A DNA stretch of 64,000 bases from Catillopecten margaritatus gill symbiont (GTDB lineage: Bacteria > Pseudomonadota > Gammaproteobacteria > PS1 > Pseudothioglobaceae): contig CP138327.1 in NCBI GenBank assembly GCA_037956075.1, forward strand, positions 372,001 to 436,000. The letters are read 5' to 3'. Both the position numbers and the translations under genes were made by a program. Below are positions 26,793 to 36,863 of this stretch, piece after piece. The first letter of the stretch is position 1. The number at the start of each line of letters is the position of its first letter. The notes under the pieces were generated by a model. The model saw nothing but the letters and a program-made list of their open reading frames with translations, did not search any database and was not told the origin of the DNA.

Positions 26793-27398
26793 TTAAAAGT
26801 CCATAGTATTTACTAATTTAAGTGTCTTTTTCTTGTTCAGCACCAATTGCCAAGTTTTCCCACCCTGAGATTTCCATAAAGAAACGGCGCGAATGCCTGC
26901 TAATAGCAGTGCTCTGATGTGATTAGCGATGCGTTGGTTGGATAAATACATTTCTTCGCCGTTTACCATAATGGTTGGATTGAGGTTACCTAAGGTGGTT
27001 TTGTACAACTCGGCAAGGCGGGCTAATGAGTTTGAATGAGAGATTTCGAAGAATTCTTGTTTTTTGATTTGTTCAATTTCGCCTGATATTTTTGATAACA
27101 GTGTCGGGTCTTTCATTAATTTTTTTTCGAGGCTAATGAGCGCTAAAGAGTAAAAAACCACATTTTGAATGTTTTTGGTTTTCTTGCCAAAGGCAATTTT
27201 GAGTGATTTTAAGCCTGTTGTTAAGTCTTTTGGCGAGTTATAGACTTGTGCAATATCTGTGCTATTTTTGACAATGCTGTTTAAACTTGCTGTGCTGTTT
27301 TCGCTGTCGCAAGTGCCTGTGGATGCTAGTTGGTCCACTAGGGTTGCGGTTTGTAGCAAAGAAGCCAGTGCTAAGGTGCGTTGTTCGTCCTTATTCAT
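26793..27398 (-). CDS. hflD: High-frequency lysogenization protein HflD homologue
   Basis: A 201-residue, mostly helical protein of the HflD/YcfC family, peripheral to the inner membrane. It has [17 protein letters not shown] at the start and [29 protein letters not shown] near the end, both typical. It follows mnmA with an 8-base overlap, the same pairing as in E. coli. Cellular role in most bacteria is unclear. Confidence 0.88.
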   Translation of the reverse strand: MNKDEQRTLALASLLQTATLVDQLASTGTCDSENSTASLNSIVKNSTDIAQVYNSPKDLTTGLKSLKIAFGKKTKNIQNVVFYSLALISLEKKLMKDPTLLSKISGEIEQIKKQEFFEISHSNSLARLAELYKTTLGNLNPTIMVNGEEMYLSNQRIANHIRALLLAGIRAVSLWKSQGGKTWQLVLNKKKTLKLVNTMDF

Positions 27399-28461
27399 AT
27401 CTATTCTCTATAATAGCGCCACCTAGGCAAATATCATCATCATAAAAAACAATGGATTGACCAGGGGTAATGGCGCGTTGTGGTTGGTCAAAATCGACTT
27501 TAATCTCATTGCCCTCAAGATAAATCGTGCATTCTTGCGAGGCTTGTCGATAGCGTATCTTAGCAGTGCATTTTAATGGAAAATCGGGCGTGTTGTCAAT
27601 CCAATGTGGGGCGGATGCATTGAGTGATGAATGATAGAGTAGAGGGTGGTCACCTTGTACCACCAATAATTCGTTGCCATCTATGCGCTTATCTGCCACG
27701 AACCACGGCTCACCTGAGTCGCCGAAACCGCCACCAATTTCCAAGCCTTTGCGTTGTCCGATGGTATAAAAAGCCAAACCTTGATGGTGTTTGATGAATT
27801 GTCCGTTTTCATTAACAATATCACCTTGTTGCTTGGGTAAATACCTTTCTAAAAATTCAGAAAAATTGCGTTCGCCGATAAAACAAATACCAGTTGAATC
27901 TTTTTTATCTGCCGTTACAAATCCATTTTCCGTGGCAATTTTTCGCACTTCATCTTTGTTGATTTCCCCAAGTGGAAATAGACTTCTTGAGAGTTGATGT
28001 TGATTTAAAAGATGTAAAAAATAACTTTGGTCTTTGCCATTATCTAAACCCGTTTTAAGTTGAAAAGCCCCATCTTTTTCTGCAATTCTTGCATAATGCC
28101 CCGTGGCAATTTTATCCGCCCCCAAGTCCAAAGCATAATCTAAAAACGCCTTAAACTTAATTTTTTGATTACACAAAACATCAGGATTAGGCGTACGGCC
28201 TTTTTTGTGTTCTTTGAGAAAATGCTCAAACACATCCTCCCAATAATCGGCTGAAAAATTAACCGTATGTAATTTAATGCCGAGTTTATCCGCCACTTTT
28301 TGCGCATCAGACAAGTCCTGTTCTGCCGTACAATGCTCATCACTGTCGTCTTCTTCCCAGTTTTTCATAAACAAGGCTTCAACCTCAAAACCTTGCTCTA
28401 TCAACATCAACGCAGCAACAGAAGAATCAACCCCACCCGAAAGTCCGACGATTATTTTCAT
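27391..28461 (-). CDS. mnmA: tRNA-specific 2-thiouridylase
   Basis: A 356-residue enzyme thiolating U34 of Lys/Glu/Gln tRNAs. N-terminal PP-loop [15 protein letters not shown] binds ATP. The two catalytic cysteines are in [14 protein letters not shown] and [11 protein letters not shown]. The [12 protein letters not shown] segment and the C-terminal beta domain are complete. Coupled to the upstream PhoH-like gene (ATGA-type overlap) and to hflD downstream. Confidence 0.95.
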   Translation of the reverse strand: MKIIVGLSGGVDSSVAALMLIEQGFEVEALFMKNWEEDDSDEHCTAEQDLSDAQKVADKLGIKLHTVNFSADYWEDVFEHFLKEHKKGRTPNPDVLCNQKIKFKAFLDYALDLGADKIATGHYARIAEKDGAFQLKTGLDNGKDQSYFLHLLNQHQLSRSLFPLGEINKDEVRKIATENGFVTADKKDSTGICFIGERNFSEFLERYLPKQQGDIVNENGQFIKHHQGLAFYTIGQRKGLEIGGGFGDSGEPWFVADKRIDGNELLVVQGDHPLLYHSSLNASAPHWIDNTPDFPLKCTAKIRYRQASQECTIYLEGNEIKVDFDQPQRAITPGQSIVFYDDDICLGGAIIENRYE

Positions 28462-29375
28462 TCAAATTTATCGTATGCCGATACAATGCGTTGCACCAGG
28501 TTATGACGCACCACATCTTTGGTTTCAAAGTTGCAAAAAGAGATTTTCTTTTCATCTTTTAACACTTTGGCAGCGTGGATTAATCCTGATTGTTTTGGGT
28601 TGGCTAAATCAATTTGGGTGATGTCACCTGTGATGACCATCTTTGAGCCGAAGCCTAGGCGGGTTAAAAACATTTTCATTTGTGGGATTGTGGTGTTTTG
28701 CGCTTCGTCTAAAATGATAAAGGCTTCGTTCAGTGTGCGACCGCGCATAAAGGCGAGGGGTGCGACTTCAATGATATTTTTTTCTAGCAGTTTTTCGACT
28801 TTATCGAAGCCAAGCATTTCGTACAAAGCATCGTAAATTGGGCGTAAATAAGGATCTACTTTTTCGGTCATATCGCCAGGTAAAAAGCCTAATTTTTCCC
28901 CTGCTTCTACCGCGGGGCGAACCAGCACAATGCGACGCACTTCGGAACTTTCTAGGGCTTCAACAGCACGAGCTACCGCAAGATAAGTTTTGCCTGTGCC
29001 TGCAGGACCGATGCCGAAGGTGCAATCTTTTTTCTTAATATCTAAGACATATTGTTGTTGATTTTTACTGCGAATGTGGATAAATTTGCGTTTGGTTTTG
29101 ATGTTCACCACTTTGTCGGGTAAATCTTGATGGGAGTAGACTTTAATCGCCATTTCAACATCGTGAATTTCGATGTTTTGTGTTCTGCTCATTGCCACCA
29201 AATCCTGTAAGACACGGGCGGCAGTGTGTTTGCTATCGCCTTGAATGGTAAATTCCTCACCTTTGTTGTTGATGGTTACATCTAGGCTTTTGCTAATTGT
29301 TTCCAAGTGTCTGTCAAATGATCCGCAGACGCTAGCAAGTTCTTCAGCATTTTCTAATTCGAGTGTTAAATTCAT
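28458..29375 (-). CDS. ybeZ: PhoH-like ATPase YbeZ
   Basis: A 305-residue PhoH-family ATPase. Walker A GPAGTGKT at 123-130 and Walker [12 protein letters not shown] are intact; the [17 protein letters not shown] stretch is the family signature. YbeZ works with the YbeY endoribonuclease in rRNA processing; ybeY is not downstream here, where mnmA follows instead. Confidence 0.92.
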   Translation of the reverse strand: MNLTLELENAEELASVCGSFDRHLETISKSLDVTINNKGEEFTIQGDSKHTAARVLQDLVAMSRTQNIEIHDVEMAIKVYSHQDLPDKVVNIKTKRKFIHIRSKNQQQYVLDIKKKDCTFGIGPAGTGKTYLAVARAVEALESSEVRRIVLVRPAVEAGEKLGFLPGDMTEKVDPYLRPIYDALYEMLGFDKVEKLLEKNIIEVAPLAFMRGRTLNEAFIILDEAQNTTIPQMKMFLTRLGFGSKMVITGDITQIDLANPKQSGLIHAAKVLKDEKKISFCNFETKDVVRHNLVQRIVSAYDKFE

Positions 29376-29432
29376 TGTTTTTAAGCGTAAAATATTTGTA
29401 AAATTTTACCAATATAATTCAGGAGAAAAACA

Positions 29433-29903
29433 ATGAATAAAATAATATCAAGTTTAACGCTATTTTTACTCTTTGCCACTCAAGCAAGCGCGATGAATCA
29501 CGGCGTTACTGGCATCAGCATTCACAACCCATGGGTTCGTTCAGCCCCAGCCAACGCACCTGTTTTAGGGGTGTTTATGCAAATCAATAATAAAACCAAC
29601 AACGCCGTTAAATTACTGAGCGCTGATGCTGATGGCTACAAGCGTGTTGAAATTCATAGAACGCTTAATGACAATGGATTGATGAAGATGGTTAAACAAC
29701 CGTTTGCCCCTATCTCAGCAGGAGGGAAATTACAACTCAAACCAGGGAGCTGGCATATTATGTTGATAAAACCCGATAAAGTACCGAGCAAAGGTAGCAT
29801 GGTGGCAATTAAATTAGAATTTGACAATGGCACGATGCAAACTGTGCATGCCGAGGTTAAGAGCGGTCAGAAAATGCCTATGAATGACAATCATGGACAC
29901 TAA
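29433..29903 (+). CDS. Periplasmic copper chaperone PCu(A)C
   Basis: A 156-residue exported protein with signal peptide (SSLTLFLLFATQASA). The DUF461 fold has the copper ligands as a Met in GVFMQINN, the His in VEIHRTLND, and the Met pair in GLMKMV; the tail (MNDNHGH) is also His/Met rich. It delivers Cu(I) to cytochrome oxidase CuA together with Sco, encoded next with a 20-base overlap. A TATAAT at 29413-29418 and an AGGAG ribosome site precede it. Confidence 0.9.
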   Translation: MNKIISSLTLFLLFATQASAMNHGVTGISIHNPWVRSAPANAPVLGVFMQINNKTNNAVKLLSADADGYKRVEIHRTLNDNGLMKMVKQPFAPISAGGKLQLKPGSWHIMLIKPDKVPSKGSMVAIKLEFDNGTMQTVHAEVKSGQKMPMNDNHGH

Positions 29904-30573
29904 AAAATCAATTTTAATTGTTGTTCTTGTTGGGCTGCTTGCCACTTCTTTTTATTTAGCGAATTTTAGCAAAGACTATAAATCTCTAGGAAAACAACTT
30001 AAGGTATCGCATCTTATTTATAACCCCGACAAGCCTTTGCCGCCTTTTTCTTTGGTCGATCATAATAATAACCAGTTTGACAATAGCAGTCTCAAAGGTC
30101 AGTGGAATTTGGTGCTCTTTATTTATACCCATTGCCCAGATGTGTGTCCCACAGAGCTTTTTGATATGTCTAGATTGAAGCAGCTGATTATTAAAGATAA
30201 AAAAATCACTGCACCTAGGGTGGTTGCCATTACTTTTGACCCATTAAGGGATACACCAGAAGTGATGAAAAAATACATCACCAATTTTGACAAAGAGTTT
30301 ATCGGTGTTTCTGGTGAGCAGGCACAAATTGATAAACTGATTAAACCTTTTGGCACTTATTATGAACGGGTTATTTACGATGAAGACGGTAAGCCAGTTA
30401 TTTTGAAAGCATCGGATAAATTGCCTGAAAGTGCACTTAAAAATGGCTATGTTATCAATCACACAGCGTGGGTCTATTTGCTCAATCCCGAAGGTCAAAT
30501 TTTTGCAGGATTTCCCTCTCCACACAAACCCAGTGCGATGGCAAAAGACATTGAACGGATAGTGAACTTTTGA
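29884..30573 (+). CDS. SCO1/SenC-family cytochrome oxidase assembly protein
   Basis: A 229-residue membrane-anchored thioredoxin-fold protein. The N-terminal helix (SILIVVLVGLLATSFYLA) is followed by the copper motif C-x3-C in THCPDVCPTEL, and the third ligand His is in INHTAWVYLLNPEG. It inserts copper into cytochrome c oxidase. It overlaps the copper chaperone gene; ATG 29893 is an alternative start. Forms one operon with its neighbours. Confidence 0.92.
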   Translation: MTIMDTKKSILIVVLVGLLATSFYLANFSKDYKSLGKQLKVSHLIYNPDKPLPPFSLVDHNNNQFDNSSLKGQWNLVLFIYTHCPDVCPTELFDMSRLKQLIIKDKKITAPRVVAITFDPLRDTPEVMKKYITNFDKEFIGVSGEQAQIDKLIKPFGTYYERVIYDEDGKPVILKASDKLPESALKNGYVINHTAWVYLLNPEGQIFAGFPSPHKPSAMAKDIERIVNF

Positions 30574-31028
30574 AACATAAGCCCATCATTGTTATTGGAC
30601 TGATTTTAATATCGCTTGTTGTTTTATTAGGTTACCTAGTAACCAGAGATAGGAATAATGTCAATCATTATGTACAAGTTGACGACTGCCAGATAGATAA
30701 AGGCAGTTGTCAGATTGCACTTGACCAAAACAGCACGATTAACATTGATATTTTGCCAAGAGGCATTCCCAGCACCGAACAATTAACCATTTCTGTCAAT
30801 GTGGAAGGTGACAAATTAGATGAAACAAGTGCTTCGTTTGAGGCGATTGAAATTAACACCACCACGCCACAATATCGCTTGTATGAACAAACAGAAAATA
30901 ATTTTTCTGGCAGTGGTTTTTTAGCATTTTGCTCGTTATCAAAACAGAGTTGGATTACACATCTTATCGTTAAAAAAGGGGATGAAACTTGGAAAGTTTC
31001 CCTGCCTTTTGAGAAGCAATTAAATTAA
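30570..31028 (+). CDS. Membrane-anchored protein in the Sco/PCu(A)C operon
   Basis: A 152-residue protein with an N-terminal anchor ([20 protein letters not shown]) and a periplasmic domain holding Cys in [12 protein letters not shown] and another in LAFCSLS. It starts with TTG overlapping the sco stop (TTGA), so it is translated with Sco. No family was recognised; the Cys pair and context suggest a small periplasmic partner in copper or oxidase assembly (inference). Confidence 0.7.
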   Translation: MKHKPIIVIGLILISLVVLLGYLVTRDRNNVNHYVQVDDCQIDKGSCQIALDQNSTINIDILPRGIPSTEQLTISVNVEGDKLDETSASFEAIEINTTTPQYRLYEQTENNFSGSGFLAFCSLSKQSWITHLIVKKGDETWKVSLPFEKQLN

Positions 31029-32339
31029 TTCACCCATTAAAGAATTGCCCCGTGCACCTGTAATTTTTACATTCACAATTTTCCCTACTAAGGATTCATC
31101 GCCTTTGAAATGCGTATTACGCATATTTTCCGTGCGTCCAAACATATTGCCAACTTCTTTTTTCGCCTTGTTTTCGACTAAGACTTTTTGCACGCTGCCA
31201 ACCATTGATTTAGAAATCACTTCGGTAGATTCATCAATGGTTTTTTGCAAACTGGCAAGACGCTGTTTTTTCACAGACATAGCCACATCATCGGGATAAC
31301 TTGATGCAGGTGTGCCAGGGCGAGCAGAGTAAATAAAACTAAATGATTTGTCAAAACCTAGGTCGTTAACGAGTTTCATTGTGTTTTCAAAATCTTGTTC
31401 ATTTTCCCCTGGAAAACCGATAATAAAATCCGATGAAATAGAAATATTTGGGCGAATTTCACGCAGTTTTCTAATCTTAGATTTGTATTCAAGTGCCGTG
31501 TGCCCACGCTTCATTAGGGTTAGAATTTTATCCGAACCACTTTGAACGGGCAGGTGTAAATGCGATACCAACTCAGGCACATCAGCATAGACTTGGATTA
31601 GGCTGTCGCTAAATTCAACAGGGTGTGAAGTGGTAAAACGAATTCTATCAATGCCCTCAATTTGTGCCACGATATTAATCAGTAATGCCAAATCTGCCAT
31701 CTCGCCATCGTCCATTTTTCCTTGATAAGCATTGACATTTTGCCCCAACAAATTCACCTCTCGCACCCCTTGGTTTGCTAAAACTTGCACCTCATCAATC
31801 ACATCGTTAAATGGGCGCGATACCTCTTCGCCACGGGTATAAGGCACCACGCAGAAAGTGCAATATTTGGAGCAGCCCTCCATAATGGAAACAAAAGCAA
31901 TGGCTTTATTAGTTTCAGGCTCAGGCAAATGGTCAAATTTTTCAATTTCAGGGAAAGAAATATCGATACTCACCGCTTTATCATCCAACACATCGTTTAG
32001 CATTGTTGGCAAACGGTGTAAAGTTTGTGGACCAAAAATCATATCCACATAAGGCGCACGTTTCAAAATCAACTCGCCTTCTTGTGATGCCACGCAACCG
32101 CCAACGCCAATAATCAAGTTTGGATTTTTCTCTTTGAATTTGCGCCAACGACCCAGTTGGTCAAACAATTTTTCCTGCGCTTTTTCACGGATAGAACAAG
32201 TATTGAGCAACAACACATCCGCCTCAAGTGCATCCTCTGTCAATTCTAAATGATGTGAATGCTTAAGAACATCGACCATTTTTTCAGAGTCATATTCGTT
32301 CATTTGACAGCCAAAGGTCCTAATAAAAAGTTTTTTCAT
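31020..32339 (-). CDS. miaB: tRNA-2-methylthio-N6-dimethylallyladenosine synthase
   Basis: A 439-residue radical-SAM methylthiotransferase. The UPF0004 domain carries the auxiliary-cluster cysteines in [12 protein letters not shown] (Cys11), LLNTCSIR and GGCVASQEG. The radical-SAM motif is [17 protein letters not shown], and a C-terminal TRAM domain follows. It acts after MiaA on tRNA A37. It overlaps the mscS-type gene by four bases. Confidence 0.96.
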   Translation of the reverse strand: MKKLFIRTFGCQMNEYDSEKMVDVLKHSHHLELTEDALEADVLLLNTCSIREKAQEKLFDQLGRWRKFKEKNPNLIIGVGGCVASQEGELILKRAPYVDMIFGPQTLHRLPTMLNDVLDDKAVSIDISFPEIEKFDHLPEPETNKAIAFVSIMEGCSKYCTFCVVPYTRGEEVSRPFNDVIDEVQVLANQGVREVNLLGQNVNAYQGKMDDGEMADLALLINIVAQIEGIDRIRFTTSHPVEFSDSLIQVYADVPELVSHLHLPVQSGSDKILTLMKRGHTALEYKSKIRKLREIRPNISISSDFIIGFPGENEQDFENTMKLVNDLGFDKSFSFIYSARPGTPASSYPDDVAMSVKKQRLASLQKTIDESTEVISKSMVGSVQKVLVENKAKKEVGNMFGRTENMRNTHFKGDESLVGKIVNVKITGARGNSLMGELI

Positions 32340-33361
32340 TGTTGAATATTCAGCGTTTGAGTTGGGTAAGCGATTTCAGCCTTGTGTTTGGCAATAATTT
32401 CTGCAATGTCCAATAATATTTCCTGCTTCACACGCTGATATTCATTTTTCCCCGTAGTTTTGGTAAAAGCATATACATTGAAATCTAACGATGATGCGTT
32501 AAAGTAATTGAAATACACACGCAATGGTTCTTTTTGGTCAATTTCTTTATGTGCTTTGAGCATTGCTTCTACTTCGGCAACAATCACAGGCACCTGTGCA
32601 ATATCATCATAACGAATGCCAATCACCTCTTTGAGGCGACGATTGCTCATGCGTGATGGGGTTTCAATTGGAATGGAGGTAAAAATAGAATTGGGAATGT
32701 AAATTGGATTTTTACTGAAAGTACGAATGCGTGTCATTCGCCAGCCGATTTTTTCCACCGTCCCCTCAAACTGACTAGAGCGAATCCAATCTCCTGTCGA
32801 AAAAGGCCTATCCATCTGTAACATTAAACCGCCAAAGATATTTGACAACATATCTTTGGCTGCAAAACCCATCACAATACCACCCACGCCACTAAAAGTC
32901 AGTAGACCAGATATCGAAAATCCAAATGCTTGTGCAATACCAAGTGCAATGGCAATAATAACCAATAATTTGGCTAAACGCGCAACCAGTCTAACCGAAT
33001 CATTGTTAATTTTAGATTCCTTCTTAATTAAATAAGCCTCAACTCCCGACATCATTCGAATTACAGCCCAAGTTATAATAAAAATTGGTGCAATATCAAT
33101 GTAACTAATGACACTTGCTAAAAATTTAAATTCGCCCTTAAACAGTGCAATCAAAAAGAACAATAACCCAAACCAGATTAACGATTTTAACGGCAATGAT
33201 ACGGCTTTGATTAAGTGGTCATCCAATTGATTTTTAGTTTTACTCGCTTGTTTGGTAAGCCCCCTCAAAACCACACCTAACACAATATGTGCCACTAACG
33301 CCAATACCAACAAACCACCTGCAGATTGGTAAAGGGTTATATTTTGCAAAAAATCATTCAT
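32336..33361 (-). CDS. MscS-family mechanosensitive ion channel
   Basis: A 341-residue membrane protein with four to five N-terminal helices, the pore helix and glycine-rich segment [36 protein letters not shown], and a beta domain continuing [16 protein letters not shown]. This is the MscS signature, slightly longer than E. coli MscS. Likely released under hypo-osmotic shock. Coupled to miaB downstream. Confidence 0.92.
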   Translation of the reverse strand: MNDFLQNITLYQSAGGLLVLALVAHIVLGVVLRGLTKQASKTKNQLDDHLIKAVSLPLKSLIWFGLLFFLIALFKGEFKFLASVISYIDIAPIFIITWAVIRMMSGVEAYLIKKESKINNDSVRLVARLAKLLVIIAIALGIAQAFGFSISGLLTFSGVGGIVMGFAAKDMLSNIFGGLMLQMDRPFSTGDWIRSSQFEGTVEKIGWRMTRIRTFSKNPIYIPNSIFTSIPIETPSRMSNRRLKEVIGIRYDDIAQVPVIVAEVEAMLKAHKEIDQKEPLRVYFNYFNASSLDFNVYAFTKTTGKNEYQRVKQEILLDIAEIIAKHKAEIAYPTQTLNIQQ

Positions 33362-33375
33362 TGGGTTATTATCCG

Positions 33376-33951
33376 TTATTTCAAATATTTAAGTGGGTCA
33401 ACTGGGGTTTCAAATTTTTTCATTTCAAAATAAAAATTATCTTTGCTCGTGAGTGCGATGATTTGTCCTTTTTTGATTTTGTCACCACTGTGTACTTTTA
33501 GGGTTTGATTACGAGTGTATGAACTGTAAAAACCGAGTGAGTGTTTGATGATAATCATTTTGCCATGGCTTTTCATTTTGTCACCACTATAAACAACAAC
33601 ACCTTTACGGATAGCACGAACTGCTTGATTTGGGTGGGTACTAATGACGATGCCTGGGTGTTTTTTGGAAAAATGTTGAATGATTTTTCCAGTAACAGGG
33701 AGGGATTTATTTTTTCTGACCACGGTTTTTTTAACCGTTTTTTTAACCATTTTTTTAATTGCTCTTTTAATAGGTTTCTTAGCAACATTTTTTTTGATTT
33801 GACTATTTTCGGAGGAGTGTACAGGGTCAATATTCTCCCATCCTGTTGACTTATCGATAATAACCACCTGTTTTTTGGGTGAATTAGAAAAACAACCGAT
33901 AAGCGTTGTGGAAATAAAAATAACAACAAAAAACCTAATGGGTTTTAACAT
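33376..33951 (-). CDS. NlpD-like lipoprotein with degenerate LytM domain
   Basis: A 191-residue lipoprotein (lipobox LIGC at ~20) with a Lys-rich linker (about 53-83) and a C-terminal LytM/M23 fold (PVTGKIIQHFSKKHPGIVIS to DNFYFEMKKFETPVDPLKYL). The zinc ligands are missing: the usual HLHFE reads FYFEM and the HxxxD site is replaced. Proteins of this kind (NlpD, EnvC) activate amidases rather than cleave. No LysM repeat is present, so it is shorter than E. coli NlpD. It overlaps yqaA by 17 bases. Confidence 0.82.
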   Translation of the reverse strand: MLKPIRFFVVIFISTTLIGCFSNSPKKQVVIIDKSTGWENIDPVHSSENSQIKKNVAKKPIKRAIKKMVKKTVKKTVVRKNKSLPVTGKIIQHFSKKHPGIVISTHPNQAVRAIRKGVVVYSGDKMKSHGKMIIIKHSLGFYSSYTRNQTLKVHSGDKIKKGQIIALTSKDNFYFEMKKFETPVDPLKYLK

Positions 33952-34519
33952 ACCAAATTCCTAATCCAATAACAACAATTAAAAGATAGCCTAGGCGGTC
34001 AATGTATTTTTTCAGCCAAATATCACAGGCATCGCCAAATTTTTTAACCAAGAAGGCGACTAAGAAAAATCGAGCACCTCGGGCTAATAGTGAGATAAAC
34101 ACAAAGGGTAAAAAAGCCATCCCTGCGATACCTGCACCGATGGTAAATACTTTGTAAGGCATCGGTGAAAACCCTGCAATGACAATAATCCAAATGCCAT
34201 ATTCTGCAAACCAGCCTTTAATAACGATGATTTTGTCGGTATAGTGCAGTCGCTCAAGTAGTGGGGTGATAACCTCTAATAAAACGGCACCGAGATAATA
34301 ACCAACAATGCCACCCAAGACGGAAAAAATGGTGCAAATTGCTGCAAATTGATAAGCTTTGTTTGGTTTTTTGAGTGCCATCGGTGCGAGTAAAACATCG
34401 GGTGGCGGGTAGGGCAGAACGAAAGACTCAGCAAAACTTATTAAAGAAAGCCAGTAAATAGCATATTGACTTTGCGCCCAGTCTAAGGTTTTTTGGTAAA
34501 TTTTAGAAAATAATTGCAT
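33935..34519 (-). CDS. yqaA: DedA/YqaA-type membrane protein
   Basis: A 194-residue SNARE-associated/DedA-type protein. It has FAESFVLPYPPPDVLLAPMAL, the GGIVGYYLGA motif and GFSPMPYKVFTIGAGIAGM, all YqaA hallmarks. Related proteins act as undecaprenyl-phosphate or lipid flippases. It starts directly at the glyQ stop (one-base overlap) and continues into the NlpD-like gene, the latter being another envelope function. Confidence 0.88.
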   Translation of the reverse strand: MQLFSKIYQKTLDWAQSQYAIYWLSLISFAESFVLPYPPPDVLLAPMALKKPNKAYQFAAICTIFSVLGGIVGYYLGAVLLEVITPLLERLHYTDKIIVIKGWFAEYGIWIIVIAGFSPMPYKVFTIGAGIAGMAFLPFVFISLLARGARFFLVAFLVKKFGDACDIWLKKYIDRLGYLLIVVIGLGIWYVKTH

Positions 34520-35421
34520 TATTTCGCCATTGGAAACCCAAGTGCTTTGCGCGAATCGTAATAAGTTTTAGCTACTTTTTGACTCATCGCTCGCACACGG
34601 CGGATAAAACGCGCCCTGTCGGTAACGCTAATGGCGTGGCGTGCGTCAAGCAAATTGAATAAGTGTGATGCTTTCATTACTTGCTCGTACGCTGGATAAG
34701 GTAGGGCTTCATCAATGAGTTTTTCATTCATCGCTTCGGCTTCGTCAAATTGTTTGAACAGTACATCAGTATCAGCAATTTCAAAATTATATTTGGATTG
34801 TTCAACTTCATTTTGATGAAACACATCACCATAAGTAACTTGGTTTTCACCCTCAACCCACACCAAGTCATACACCGAATCCACGCCCTGTAAATACATT
34901 GCCAAGCGCTCCAGTCCGTAAGTCAATTCGCCCGAAACAGGTTTGCAAGGTAATCCACCCACTTGTTGAAAATAAGTAAATTGCGACACCTCCATCCCAT
35001 TCAGCCAAATTTCCCAACCCAAGCCCCATGCGCCAAGCGTTGGCGATTCCCAATTATCCTCAACAAAACGTACATCGTGCTTAGTCAAATCAATCCCAAT
35101 TTCACTCAAAGATTCCAAGTATAAATTTTGAATATCCTTTGGTGATGGCTTTAATAAAACTTGAAATTGATAATAATGTTGCAAACGGTTTGGATTTTCC
35201 CCATATCGCCCATCAGTCGGACGACGAGACGGCTGTACATACGCTGCCTTCCAAGGTTCAGGCCCAATCGCCCGTAAAAAAGTCGCTGGATGAAAAGTCC
35301 CTGCCCCCATTTCTATGTCAAACGGTTGCAGCAATGTGCATCCTTTTGATGCCCAAAATGATTGTAGTTTTAGGATTAAGTTTTGAAACGATGCCGTTGC
35401 ATCTAAATCTGAAATTGACAT
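34519..35421 (-). CDS. glyQ: Glycyl-tRNA synthetase alpha subunit
   Basis: A 300-residue class II synthetase subunit. Motif-bearing stretches [46 protein letters not shown] and [20 protein letters not shown] are all present. The beta subunit glyS is 15 kb away (50.8 kb) rather than adjacent, so the tetramer subunits are expressed from separate loci. Confidence 0.96.
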   Translation of the reverse strand: MSISDLDATASFQNLILKLQSFWASKGCTLLQPFDIEMGAGTFHPATFLRAIGPEPWKAAYVQPSRRPTDGRYGENPNRLQHYYQFQVLLKPSPKDIQNLYLESLSEIGIDLTKHDVRFVEDNWESPTLGAWGLGWEIWLNGMEVSQFTYFQQVGGLPCKPVSGELTYGLERLAMYLQGVDSVYDLVWVEGENQVTYGDVFHQNEVEQSKYNFEIADTDVLFKQFDEAEAMNEKLIDEALPYPAYEQVMKASHLFNLLDARHAISVTDRARFIRRVRAMSQKVAKTYYDSRKALGFPMAK

Positions 35422-35478
35422 AGTTAAACCGGTAAAAAATAATAAAAAATTTTACCAAAAATTACTATAAAAAAGTTA

Positions 35479-36369
35479 TCAATTTATATGGCTTAAACCT
35501 TGGATTGACTCCTCACGAAGTCTTAAAGTGTTTGTTTCTTTTACTTTATTTAGCCAAAATTTGGCAGCATTAATGTTACTTGCATTGCCTGCTCCTTGTG
35601 CATAAATAAGCCCCAATATGTACTGAGCATAATTATAGTGGTTATTCGCAGGCTGCTCATACCAATCGAAAACAGATTGACAATCTTTTTTAACTGAAGA
35701 ACTGCTAAAACACGATTCTGTCAAATGGAATTGTCTAATTACACCTTTTTCTTTTAGATTTTTTAATGCCCAAAGTTGTAGATTTGTTAATCCAGGTCCA
35801 GTTCTTTTTTGTGCTGGAGTCTTAACCTCTCTTCCGGTTCTTGTTTGCGCTAGTCTTTCATTCCTCATTTCCCTTATAGCTTGCATTTGTGCCAATCTTT
35901 CAGTTTCCACTTGTGCTAATTTTCTAACTTCTAATTGCGCTAATTTTTCAGCTTCTCTTTCAACTCCTATTTTTGCCAATCTTTCAGTTTCTATTTCAAC
36001 TTCTAATTGCGCCAACTCTTGAGATTTTATTTTTACCAACCTTTCAATTTCTGGCTTTCTGGTTTTTAGACGTGCAAAAAGCTCAGGTTGCAGTAACTCC
36101 ATCTCTTTCTCTGCAGAAGTCACACCGTTTTTTAATGCCTTTTGAAACCATTTGAACGCTTCTAGATTATCTTTTCTAACGCCTTTTCCATGCTTGTATA
36201 ATTTTGCAATGTTGTATTGAGCAGCACCATCTTTTGCTTCAGCTAAAGGCAACCATGTTAAAAATGCAGTTTTGTAGTCTGCTGCTTTATAGCTAGCCAT
36301 ACCCTCTGAAAAACTTGAGTATACAAAGGTGGAGAAGCTTAAATATAGTAAAAATATAATTTTTTTCAT
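35479..36369 (-). CDS. Sel1-repeat protein with a repetitive coiled coil
   Basis: An exported 296-residue protein with signal peptide (KKIIFLLYLSFSTFVYS). One Sel1 repeat is at about 55-85 (AAQYNIAKLYKHGKGVRKDNLEAFKWF) and another near the C-terminus (AQYILGLIYAQGAGNASNINAAKFWL). Between them, about 105-185, is a charged coiled coil made of near-repeats of the type ERLAQ-x-E. Start at 36369 (MKKII) gives a clean signal peptide. A textbook sigma-70 promoter lies just upstream. Function unknown; Sel1 proteins are adaptors. Confidence 0.8.
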   Translation of the reverse strand: MKKIIFLLYLSFSTFVYSSFSEGMASYKAADYKTAFLTWLPLAEAKDGAAQYNIAKLYKHGKGVRKDNLEAFKWFQKALKNGVTSAEKEMELLQPELFARLKTRKPEIERLVKIKSQELAQLEVEIETERLAKIGVEREAEKLAQLEVRKLAQVETERLAQMQAIREMRNERLAQTRTGREVKTPAQKRTGPGLTNLQLWALKNLKEKGVIRQFHLTESCFSSSSVKKDCQSVFDWYEQPANNHYNYAQYILGLIYAQGAGNASNINAAKFWLNKVKETNTLRLREESIQGLSHIN

Positions 36370-36407
36370 GAGGTTTGCGCCTTTAGTTAAAATAATAAGA
36401 AGCAAGA

Positions 36408-36437
36408 ATTATACGATATATTTGTTATGCTTGTCAA
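36408..36437 (-). promoter_or_regulatory. Sigma-70 promoter for the Sel1 protein gene
   Basis: On the minus strand a perfect TTGACA (36437-36432) is followed after 18 bases by a perfect TATAAT (36413-36408). Expected transcription start near 36402, about 33 bases before the ATG. Confidence 0.85.
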
Positions 36438-36439
36438 GG

Positions 36440-36620
36440 TTAATATTTATAACTCTCAAGTTTAAACGGACCTGGGTTTGGTACATTTTAGTATAATCAG
36501 CTTGTTCATCGGTTAATTTCGTTATCACACTACCAGAGCCAGCAACCATATTAGCAGCGACTTCTTAATCAAGTTTTTTCGGCAGAACTTCGACATAGAT
36601 GTCGCTACCATCTGAAATTG
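36440..36620 (-). pseudogene. Decayed duplicate of the ahcY 3' end
   Basis: About 170 bases match the last ~57 codons of the intact ahcY gene 400 bases away. Minus-strand reading gives SDIYVEVLPKKLD, then an in-frame TAA where ahcY has GAA, then EVAANMVAGS and [10 protein letters not shown] two-base insertion shifts the frame near 36,490, and the remnant ends with the same TAA. Homology stops around 36,610, next to the edge of a large palindrome at 36,624. It is a relic of a second ahcY, from tandem duplication or import. Confidence 0.85.
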
Positions 36621-36623
36621 TTT

Positions 36624-36786
36624 GAGACTCCTGCATTGGGCATGGATACCGGATAAAAGTTAAATTTTATTCAGTTGGTAATTTTTATAAAGCCAGTCCT
36701 AGCAGGGTTAATACAGGTTTTGTAAAAGTTATCAAATGGATGAAAGTTGGCTTTTAGGTGGTATTCATACCCAATGCGGGGGTCTC
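36624..36786. repeat. 163-bp imperfect palindrome (element B) downstream of ahcY
   Basis: Positions i and 73410-i pair almost throughout, from GAGAC at 36624 to GTCTC at 36786, with the centre at 36705. In the arms (36624-36694) I count 12 T-G/G-T pairs, one C-A pair and four other mismatches as read on the plus strand. An RNA from the plus strand would thus fold into a nearly unbroken ~70-bp hairpin. It separates the ahcY terminator from the ahcY relic. No coding potential was seen. Confidence 0.85.
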
Positions 36787-36817
36787 TGTTTGGGTATTGT
36801 AATTAATCATACTAAAA

Positions 36818-36841
36818 AAAACCGCACAAAAGTACGGTTTT
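36818..36841 (-). terminator. ahcY intrinsic terminator
   Basis: Stem AAAACCG(CAC)/(GTA)CGGTTTT with one internal mismatch and an AAAA loop, followed on the minus strand by a run of T. It starts 23 bases after the ahcY stop. A T-rich stretch on the plus side could make it bidirectional. Confidence 0.85.
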
Positions 36842-36863
36842 TTATTTTTCTTACAACCTGTGT

